A DNA stretch of 64,000 bases from SHLQ01 sp033344795 (GTDB lineage Bacteria > Actinomycetota > Acidimicrobiia > Acidimicrobiales > SHLQ01): NCBI GenBank assembly GCA_033344795.1, contig JAWPMS010000001.1, positions 186,001-250,000 on the forward strand. Reading direction: 5' to 3'. Position numbers and translations under genes: made by a program. Below, piece by piece: positions 58,399-64,000 of this stretch. Every line of letters starts with the position of its first letter. Position 1 is the stretch's first letter. The notes below the pieces were generated by a model. That model did no database searches. It was not told where the DNA came from and worked only from the letters and a program-made list of their open reading frames with translations.

Positions 58399-58892
58399 CA
58401 GTTTGATTTCTTGGATCGCCCCGGCCAGAACAGACCAGCGAGAATCAAGATCACTCCAGCAAGGCCCCCAAGGAGCACCCAGTTGGGACCCGTATCCCTC
58501 TCGAGCAGCGCCGCGATGCGCCCCTCGCTCGACGGGTCGAAGGTGAAGCCGAACTGCGCAGTTTGTGAGTCACCATCCTCGGCGAGTTCCGTGTGCGTCA
58601 CAACGTACGCACCCGGTTCGGTCAGCGGCGCAAAGTCGGTCGTGACAACACGACCGTTGGCGGCAAGCTCGGTAGGTCCGACCGAAACGGGTTCACCCGA
58701 TGGATCGGTGAGCTCAATCTCGCCCGACGTCACTGGTACCCAGAATGAAATGTCGACGTGATCGACGGTGCCACCGACGACTTGACCCGACGCTGGAGCT
58801 CGCTCGAAGACCTCTGAGTGAGCGGCCACTTGATCGGCCAACGTCAAGCCAAGCACTACCAGAACAACGGTGAAAAACAGCCGAATTCGCAC
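58398..58892 (-). CDS. copC: CopC-like copper-binding protein, membrane-anchored
   Basis: Protein of 164 residues. A signal peptide (RLFFTVVLVVLGLTLADQVAA) is cut before HSEVFERAPASG, so His becomes the mature N-terminus, the copper-binding arrangement of CopC. Then DISFWVPVTSGEIELTDPSGEP, VVTTDFAPLTEPGAYVVTHTE, and a C-terminal membrane segment (WVLLGGLAGVILILAGLFW) with a basic end. It binds copper outside the membrane. The usual CopD partner is not adjacent. GTG 58892 is chosen since only it yields the signal. The stop overlaps the next ATG (TGATG). Confidence 0.82.
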   Translation of the reverse strand: MRIRLFFTVVLVVLGLTLADQVAAHSEVFERAPASGQVVGGTVDHVDISFWVPVTSGEIELTDPSGEPVSVGPTELAANGRVVTTDFAPLTEPGAYVVTHTELAEDGDSQTAQFGFTFDPSSEGRIAALLERDTGPNWVLLGGLAGVILILAGLFWPGRSKKSN

Positions 58893-58991
58893 GTCGTCAG
58901 AGTAGCGGCGGCACAGGTTGTCGACGCGTCGACGATCATCTGCCAAGATGAGGCAGGCCTGAAACTGAACGAACGTCCAGGAGCTTTGCGG

Positions 58992-60101
58992 ATGACCTTC
59001 TCCATCACCGTCGATCCTCAGTCGAACAACATTCTGTTCGCAAACGACGGCCGATCGCATGCATTGCATCCCGTTTGGCTTCGGGAACGGACAACGGAGC
59101 CCGACACGGTCGATCAAGGCAGCGGTCAGCGTCTCTACGACCCATGCTCGATCGACCTCGATCTCGCCGTTGCAGAGATTCACAGCAGCGGCGAGAGTTC
59201 GACGATCATCTGGTCGGATGGACACAGACAATCGGTCCTCCACGAACTGATAGCGCAAGAGATCGGCTGGGCACCGGCCCCGTTGGATCTCCCAGCACCA
59301 ACGCCCTGGCCAACCGAACCGCAGCCGTTTCCACGCGTCTCCTGGCCAGACGAGAGCGATCTCGACGCCCAGCAGCAAGCGCTCAACGCATTCTGGACGC
59401 ACGGCTTCGTCGTGTTCAGCGACACCCCGACCACACCGGGCGACCTCACGGCGCTGGCCGGAAGGTTTGGCACGGTGAGACCCACGAACTTCGGCACGCT
59501 CTTTGACGTGTACGCCAAGCCGAACCCCGTCGACCTCGCCTACACACCACGCGAACTCACGCCGCACACCGACAACCCGTATCGGCGTCCCGTTCCGAGC
59601 ATTCAGTTTCTCCACTGCCTGGAGAACAACGCCACCGGTGGAGAGTCCACGCTCGTCGATGGTCTTGCGGCGTTCCAGGACTTCGCAATACGTGACCCAG
59701 AAGCCCACGAGGTGTTGTGTTCGGTCCCCGTCAGCTTCCGTTATCACTTCGGCGACGAGACCCTCATGGATCGTTCGACGATTCTGGAGCGACACGCAAA
59801 CGGCACGTTCGCTGGCATCCGCAACTCGGATCGTCTCGACTTCGTCGACGCGGTCGACGTCGCCATGCTCGATCGTTTCTATCGAGGGCGTACGGCTCTC
59901 CGTTCCCTTTTGGGCGATGAGAGCCGGAGGGCCATGTTCTTGCTCCAAAAGGGTGACCTGCTCATGATGGACAACCGCCGCCTCCTACACGGACGGTTGT
60001 CGTATCAACTCGAGTCGGGTCTGCGTCACCTCCAGGGCTGCTACATCGAACACGACGGACCTGAGTTGTTGTGGCGCCGTCTGGCGGCTCGAGCGCACTA
60101 A
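58992..60101 (+). CDS. TauD/gamma-butyrobetaine hydroxylase-like 2-oxoglutarate dioxygenase
   Basis: Protein of 369 residues. The N-terminal part resembles the DUF971-like domain found in gamma-butyrobetaine and trimethyllysine hydroxylases (HALHPVWLRERTTEPD). The catalytic domain has HTDNPYRRPVP (metal HxD), LLMMDNRRLLHGRLSY with the distal His, and Arg for 2-oxoglutarate. Hydroxylation of a trimethylammonium or other short compound is likely; the substrate is not proved. ATG 58992 is divergent from copC. It could be linked functionally to the FAD/GcvT demethylase at 41199 but is far from it. Confidence 0.85.
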   Translation: MTFSITVDPQSNNILFANDGRSHALHPVWLRERTTEPDTVDQGSGQRLYDPCSIDLDLAVAEIHSSGESSTIIWSDGHRQSVLHELIAQEIGWAPAPLDLPAPTPWPTEPQPFPRVSWPDESDLDAQQQALNAFWTHGFVVFSDTPTTPGDLTALAGRFGTVRPTNFGTLFDVYAKPNPVDLAYTPRELTPHTDNPYRRPVPSIQFLHCLENNATGGESTLVDGLAAFQDFAIRDPEAHEVLCSVPVSFRYHFGDETLMDRSTILERHANGTFAGIRNSDRLDFVDAVDVAMLDRFYRGRTALRSLLGDESRRAMFLLQKGDLLMMDNRRLLHGRLSYQLESGLRHLQGCYIEHDGPELLWRRLAARAH

Positions 60102-60141
60102 AGCACCGTCCCTGCAGAATTCCCTTTCAAAACCAGCACGT

Positions 60142-60157
60142 GTTTCGTGCATGTTTC
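60142..60157 (-). promoter_or_regulatory. GlnR-like box before amt1
   Basis: On the minus strand this reads GAAAC-ATGCAC-GAAAC, i.e. two GAAAC half-sites separated by 6 bases; the actinobacterial GlnR consensus is gTnAC-n6-GaAAC. It is 120 bases before the amt ATG at 60278, in the 176-base gap after the TauD-like gene. The same ATGCACGAAAC core occurs before the second amt gene. GlnR binding is inferred. Confidence 0.6.
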
Positions 60158-60217
60158 GCGTCCATGAACAGCGATCGACCGGGGTGGCCCGATCGAGCTA
60201 CAACCGGCACATTCGTC

Positions 60218-60245
60218 GTGGGCGCCTCAGCGTTGCGGTGCCCAC
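60218..60245 (+). other. Stem-loop in the amt1 leader
   Basis: GTGGGCGCC (60218-60226) pairs with GGTGCCCAC (60237-60245), nine pairs with one G-U, around a 10-base loop. It ends about 30 bases before the amt1 start codon, in the likely 5' leader. A regulatory role is inference; no T-run follows. Confidence 0.35.
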
Positions 60246-60277
60246 CATTCACAGGACGGATGCTCGTAGGAGGGCAC

Positions 60278-61690
60278 ATGAAACGCAAAATTCTCGGTGG
60301 AGGTATTGCAGCACTCGCTGTACTGACCATGACCGAACCACTAGCAGCGCAAACCATCAACGAGCTGGATCGCGGGGCCGCAGAAGGCAACGCACTCCTG
60401 AACATGGTGGTCCTCGACAACATCTTCATCTTCGTATGTGGTGTCCTCGTGCTCTTCATGCAGGCGGGCTTCGCCATGGTCGAGGCGGGCTTCACCGAAG
60501 CAAAGAACGCCGCCAACATCATGATGAAGAACCTCATGGACGTCGCCGTTGGCTTCTTGATGTTTGGTCTCATCGGCTGGAACATCGCCTACAGCGGCAG
60601 CAGCTTCTTCGGCATCGCAGATGGCGGTTGGAGCAAGTTCGGCGTCGCCGGCATGACCGACCTCTTCCCCGGTGATGTCGCCGCCTACCCATTGGCCGTT
60701 CCCGTCGATTGGTTCTTCCAAGCTGCCTTCGCCGCCGCGGCCGCCACCATCGTCTCGGGTGCGGTTGCCGGACGAACCCAGTTCCGCGGCTACCTGATCT
60801 ACTCGATCGTGATTACCGCAATCGTCTACCCAGTTGTCGTCAACTGGAAGTGGGGTGGCGGCTGGCTCGACGAGCTCGGATTCGTCGACTTCGCTGGATC
60901 TGGCCTCGTTCACATGACCGGTGGCGTTGCTGCTCTCATGGGCGCGATCGTCCTCGGCCCACGCATTGGACGGTTTGGCCCCGACGGCAAGCCACGCACG
61001 ATCAACGGCCACAGCATTCCGCTCGCCATGCTCGGTGTGTTCATCTTGTTCGTCGGCTGGTTCGGCTTCAACCCCGGCTCACAGCTTCAAGCGGACATGG
61101 CCGTTCCTTACATCGCCGTGCAAACTGCACTGGCGGCGGCGGCTGGCGCGGCGGGCGCCATGATCGTCTCATGGGTTGTGTCGGGCAAGCCCGATGTCGG
61201 CATGGCCGGCAACGGCCTTCTCGCTGGACTCGTCGCCATCTGCTCGGGAATCGGCAACTTCATCTCGATCGGCACCCTCCTTACAGGGGCGATCGCTGGT
61301 GGACTCGTGGTCTTTTCGATCAAGGCTGTTGAGAAGGCCAAGATCGATGATCCGGTCGGTGCATTCTCGGTTCACGGTGTCGCTGGTTTCTGGGGTCTCG
61401 TCGCCACTGGCCTTTTCGCCTCGGAATCGTCCCCGGTCGACAGCACCGGTGGCGGTCTGCTCACCGGTGGAGGCGCTGGCCTCCTTGTGGATCAGGTCAT
61501 CGGTGGCCTCGCAATCTTCGCCTTCGTTGCAGTGGCCGCTGGCATCCTCTTCAGCGCAATCAAAGCAGCTGGCCTGCTGCGGGTGAGCGAAGAAGAAGAG
61601 CTCGCTGGCCTCGATCTCTCCGAGCATGGAGCCCCTGGCTACGACATGGGACTCCCAGTGCAAACCCCATCAACCACGGTGCTCAGCTAG
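60278..61690 (+). CDS. amt: Ammonium transporter Amt (signal-peptide type)
   Basis: Protein of 470 residues with about 11 membrane segments. The N-terminal ILGGGIAALAVLTMTEPLAAQ looks like a cleaved signal, as in several bacterial Amt proteins. The Amt signature is complete: FMQAGFAMVEAGFTEAKNAANIMMKNL, then VPVDWFFQAAFAAAAATIVSG, LVHMTGGVAALMGAIVLGPR with the first channel His, and DDPVGAFSVHGVAGFWG with the second. The C-terminus ends in a short cytoplasmic tail. GTAGGAGGGC precedes ATG 60278. No PII gene is adjacent. Confidence 0.93.
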   Translation: MKRKILGGGIAALAVLTMTEPLAAQTINELDRGAAEGNALLNMVVLDNIFIFVCGVLVLFMQAGFAMVEAGFTEAKNAANIMMKNLMDVAVGFLMFGLIGWNIAYSGSSFFGIADGGWSKFGVAGMTDLFPGDVAAYPLAVPVDWFFQAAFAAAAATIVSGAVAGRTQFRGYLIYSIVITAIVYPVVVNWKWGGGWLDELGFVDFAGSGLVHMTGGVAALMGAIVLGPRIGRFGPDGKPRTINGHSIPLAMLGVFILFVGWFGFNPGSQLQADMAVPYIAVQTALAAAAGAAGAMIVSWVVSGKPDVGMAGNGLLAGLVAICSGIGNFISIGTLLTGAIAGGLVVFSIKAVEKAKIDDPVGAFSVHGVAGFWGLVATGLFASESSPVDSTGGGLLTGGGAGLLVDQVIGGLAIFAFVAVAAGILFSAIKAAGLLRVSEEEELAGLDLSEHGAPGYDMGLPVQTPSTTVLS

Positions 61691-61716
61691 AACTATTTCC
61701 CAAACGTGTACGGAAT

Positions 61717-61732
61717 GTTTCGTGCATGTGAA
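61717..61732 (-). promoter_or_regulatory. GlnR-like box before amt2
   Basis: Minus-strand reading TTCAC-ATGCAC-GAAAC, matching gTnAC-n6-GaAAC at 9 of the 10 fixed or favoured positions, and sharing the ATGCACGAAAC core with the amt1 box. It lies 101 bases before the amt2 ATG at 61833, within the 142-base gap between the two amt genes. It supports separate nitrogen control of the second gene. Confidence 0.6.
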
Positions 61733-61750
61733 CAACATCTAAGCCACTTT

Positions 61751-61811
61751 GCGGGTCGCCTCGGCGGCCCGCATTGTTGCATCTCAGGACTGGCGAATTG
61801 CTCACTCGCCA
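61751..61811 (+). other. Two stem-loops in the amt2 leader
   Basis: GCGGGTCGCC (61751-61760) pairs with GGCGGCCCGC (61763-61772) through ten pairs with one G-U, with the innermost pairs needing to open for a real loop. TGGCGA (61791-61796) pairs with TCGCCA (61806-61811). Either could end readthrough from amt1 or form a leader structure. Roles are inferred. Confidence 0.35.
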
Positions 61812-61832
61812 AGATCAATGGGGAGATGTGTC

Positions 61833-63041
61833 ATGGGAAACGGCGATATCGCGTGGATGTTGATGAGTACCGCCTTGGTGGTGTTCATGGTGCCAGGGCT
61901 TGCGTTGTTCTACGGCGGAATGGTCCGCTCGAAGAACGTCGGCAACATGCTCATGATGAACATGGCCTGCGTGGCCATCGTCCCCATCTTGTGGGTCCTT
62001 TTCACCTACTCGCTCGGGAACAACTCGAACGAAGAAAAGACCGGGCTGTTTGGCGGTGAGCTGATCGGCAACTTCGAGCTGACTGGCTTGAGCGGCGTGA
62101 CCGGTGACGATCTGTTGGGCGTCGCGTTCTTCATGACCTTCGCCGCAATCACGCCAGCGCTGATTTCAGGTGCGGTTGCTGACCGAATGAAGTTCGGGGC
62201 GTGGGTTGCGTTCGTCGCGTTGTGGTCGATCCTGGTGTACACACCGGTCACCTACTGGGTGTACACGGGATGGCACACCGAACTCTCACCGCACGCCCTC
62301 GATTTCGCCGGTGGAACGGCGATCCACATCAACGCAGGCGTCGCTGCCCTGGTGATGGCCCTCGTCCTGGGCAAGCGGCGCGGTCTTGGCTCCGAAGACA
62401 TGTCCCCACACAACCTCTCGCTCCTGCTCATCGGCACTGGTGTCTTGTGGTTCGGGTGGTTCGGGTTCAACGCTGGCTCGGCCGGCGCAGCTGATGGGAT
62501 AGCAATTCAGGCACTGATAAACACCTTCATCGCTGGCGCTGCCGGGATGATTGGCTGGGTCGGCATCGAGTGGTTGCGCGACGGTCGGGCAACCATGCTC
62601 GGCACGGCTTCTGGACTGGTCGCCGGTTTGGTCTCGATCACCCCGGCCGCCGGTTATGTCACGTCGATGTCTTCGATCGTGTTTGGGCTCGTCGCCGGAG
62701 TCGTCTGCTACTTCGCCGTGCAGCTGAAGGATCGTCTCGGCTACGACGACTCGCTCGACGTGGTCGGAATTCACGGCGTCGGCGGCATCGTCGGCGGAAT
62801 TCTGCTCGGACTTCTGTCCAGCCTGTCGGTCAATGAGAGCGGTGCAGCCGGAGGATTCGACCTTCTTGTGAGCCAGGTCGTTGCGATGGCTTCGGTGATC
62901 ATCTTCTCGGGTGTCATGACGTTCGCAATTGCCAAGGCACTCGATGCCACGATCGGCCTGCGGGTCAGCGAAGAGGAAGAGTTCAAGGGCCTCGACGTGA
63001 GCATCCACGGAGAGGTCGTCTACTCGAGCTCCGAGCAGTAG
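61833..63041 (+). CDS. amt: Ammonium transporter Amt (second copy)
   Basis: Protein of 402 residues without a signal peptide. It opens WMLMSTALVVFMVPGLALFYGGMVRSKNVGNML, the more common Amt N-terminal type, then WSILVYTPVTYWVYTGWH, FAGGTAIHINAGVAALVMALVLG (first channel His), SLDVVGIHGVGGIVGGI (second) and a C-terminal LRVSEEEEFKGLDVSIHGEVV tail like that expected to meet PII. The first copy at 60278 is longer and has a different N-terminus, so the pair are not recent duplicates. GGGGAGATG precedes the start. Confidence 0.93.
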   Translation: MGNGDIAWMLMSTALVVFMVPGLALFYGGMVRSKNVGNMLMMNMACVAIVPILWVLFTYSLGNNSNEEKTGLFGGELIGNFELTGLSGVTGDDLLGVAFFMTFAAITPALISGAVADRMKFGAWVAFVALWSILVYTPVTYWVYTGWHTELSPHALDFAGGTAIHINAGVAALVMALVLGKRRGLGSEDMSPHNLSLLLIGTGVLWFGWFGFNAGSAGAADGIAIQALINTFIAGAAGMIGWVGIEWLRDGRATMLGTASGLVAGLVSITPAAGYVTSMSSIVFGLVAGVVCYFAVQLKDRLGYDDSLDVVGIHGVGGIVGGILLGLLSSLSVNESGAAGGFDLLVSQVVAMASVIIFSGVMTFAIAKALDATIGLRVSEEEEFKGLDVSIHGEVVYSSSEQ

Positions 63042-63060
63042 GCGTCTTCGTTGAGCTGAA

Positions 63061-64000
63061 TCAGCTGGCCGCTGCGGTTGCTCTGGCCCGCACTGCGGCT
63101 CCCTGAGCGTAGACAGACGTGCCGAGCACCGATTCCGACATCGAAAGCAACAGTCCGAGGTCACGATCGGTGTCGATCCCGGTGTGGACGACATCGAAGC
63201 CAACAACGGCTGCGCTGGCATACACGGCCTTGACGATCGCCGCTCCGCGCCGAGCGTCGCCCTCGGTGATGAGAGAGTTGTGAAGCTTCACGCCATCGAA
63301 CGCGAACGCGTGCAGCGTCCGCATCGATGCCAAGGAGATGCCAAAGTCATCGAGCACGATGGAAGCACCTGCGGAGCGAAGCTGCGCCAAGTGTTCTGTC
63401 ACCATGCTGCCGCCATTGTTCACGGCGGTCTCGCTGACCTCGATGATGACCTGATCAGCTGCAGATTCAAGGCGCTCGATGACCCACCCGATGGCGAGCT
63501 TGTCTCGCAGGGTCGAGCCGGAAAGGGTGACTCCGGTTCGCACTTTTCGTTCCGAGGCGCTGTCGGAAAGCAGCGCAAACTCGAGCACCGCGCGCTCGAC
63601 GTCAGAGACACGACCGATGAGCTCGGCAAGGTCGATGAACTCGTCACGGTCGATCAACCCGCGATGCGGGTGGTCCCACACCACGCGAGCCTCGACACCG
63701 ACAACCGATCCTTCCGGCAGGTGAACGATCGGCTCGATCGCGGTCGAGAGTTGGTTCTCGGCCAGCGCCTCGACGAACTCCGTCGCAAGCGCACGACGGT
63801 CTTCGATTCGCAACTGCAGTTCGCCGTCGTAGACAGCCAATTGGTCGACGCCCTGTGATTTCGCCGATTGCAGAGCGAGGTCTCCGTGAGAAAGCGTGGA
63901 CGCGGCCTTCTCGCCGCGGGCGCGGGAGGCAATTCCAGCGGTCGCGGTCACCCGTAGATCGTTGGCCCCGATCGTGATTGGTTCGCTGACAGCACTTTGC
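63061..64000 (-). CDS. GGDEF-EAL type protein, 5' part outside the window; EAL domain degenerate
   Basis: About 312 residues are visible. The frame is open to the window edge; the first residues (SEPITIGANDLRVTATAGIA) are the end of a GGDEF domain, followed by ALQSAKSQGVDQLAVYD. The EAL domain then starts, but its motif reads VEARVVW instead of EALLRW; the NxS-type strand reads GVTLSGS without Asn; and the AEGVE-like loop reads HTGID. DDFG and a Lys near KLHNSL remain. Loss of these catalytic residues suggests it no longer cleaves c-di-GMP and may only bind it or a partner. It ends 19 bases from amt2. Confidence 0.85.
   Translation of the reverse strand, partial: QSAVSEPITIGANDLRVTATAGIASRARGEKAASTLSHGDLALQSAKSQGVDQLAVYDGELQLRIEDRRALATEFVEALAENQLSTAIEPIVHLPEGSVVGVEARVVWDHPHRGLIDRDEFIDLAELIGRVSDVERAVLEFALLSDSASERKVRTGVTLSGSTLRDKLAIGWVIERLESAADQVIIEVSETAVNNGGSMVTEHLAQLRSAGASIVLDDFGISLASMRTLHAFAFDGVKLHNSLITEGDARRGAAIVKAVYASAAVVGFDVVHTGIDTDRDLGLLLSMSESVLGTSVYAQGAAVRARATAAAS

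Noticed and set aside
58184..58400. TPP riboswitch before thiD
   Set aside because: I looked for the conserved CUGAGA and ACCUGA-type thi-box elements and did not find them; the region is coding-like and repeat-bearing.
58202..58546. Plus-strand frame through the 27-bp repeat
   Set aside because: The repeat is open in all frames; it has no coupling signals and runs into copC antisense.
1..64000. tRNA, rRNA, CRISPR, insertion sequences or phage genes
   Set aside because: I saw no cloverleaf-type tRNA arms, no transposase or integrase motifs and no array of spaced repeats.

Overview
The window is a gene-dense, high-GC chromosomal segment of about 65 coding regions with almost no spare DNA. 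It has many GTG starts, many 4-nt stop/start overlaps, frequent tail-to-tail gene overlaps, and no gap above 300 bases. The gene content points to an actinobacterium, most likely of the Acidimicrobiia (Ilumatobacter-like). Indicators are a bacterial proteasome activator with a GxYL-type tail, a PPOX/F420-type oxidoreductase, an LAxTG sorting signal (class E sortase substrate), a septum-formation family protein, DUF2510, DUF429 and DUF3516 families, and GlnR-like boxes before two ammonium transporters. I saw no rRNA, tRNA, CRISPR array, insertion sequence, phage gene or attachment site. The taxonomic placement is an inference from gene content.

Layout. 1-10.3 kb: 3' end of a DegT-family sugar aminotransferase, a thioredoxin-fold protein, two lipoproteins (one an HExxH protease-like protein, one DUF3179), the proteasome activator bpa, a DUF3516 Ski2-like helicase with no normal start codon, a lipid kinase, DUF937 and ybaK. 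10.3-18.4 kb: an LAxTG surface protein behind a repeat-bearing promoter region, a stand-alone molybdopterin hydroxylase large subunit, an orphan Fe3+/polyamine-type ABC ATPase, a YpfJ-type metallopeptidase, a glutamine cyclotransferase and small membrane proteins. 18.4-31.3 kb: DUF429, gluQ, DUF445, an ABC-F ATPase, plsC, surE, a scramblase-like protein, a second YbaK-family protein joined to a GH13 glycosidase, a frameshifted lipoprotein gene, a YcaQ-like glycosylase and a tandem FKBP lipoprotein. 31.3-38.0 kb: an addB-addA helicase/nuclease pair. 38.0-45.8 kb: DUF2237, an F420-type oxidoreductase, an OB-fold-like membrane protein, a PhyH dioxygenase, a large FAD/GcvT demethylating dehydrogenase, and a two-component system.

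45.8-49.6 kb is a coherent envelope module: response regulator and histidine kinase on one side, and on the other a Cys-repeat lipoprotein, a peptidoglycan-binding adaptor, and a MacB-type ATPase and permease. Between them lies an array of six CTGAGAA/TTCTCAG half-sites at one-helical-turn spacing. 49.6-58.9 kb: a HAD phosphatase, a LysR regulator facing a small zinc-ribbon gene with a Fur-family-like 7-1-7 palindrome between them, a GT87 mannosyltransferase-like protein, a methyltransferase, isochorismate synthase, SRPBCC, thioesterase and DUF456 genes, then an unusual copC - repeat-containing small ORF - thiD operon joined by TGATG and ATGA overlaps. 59-64 kb: a gamma-butyrobetaine-hydroxylase-like oxygenase, two amt genes with matching GlnR-like boxes, and a GGDEF/EAL protein with a degenerate EAL domain that runs off the window.

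The observations most worth following up are the copC/repeat-ORF/thiD junctions, the six-site operator and its lipoprotein/efflux module, the paired amt boxes, the helicase start, and the double frameshift at 28.0-28.5 kb.
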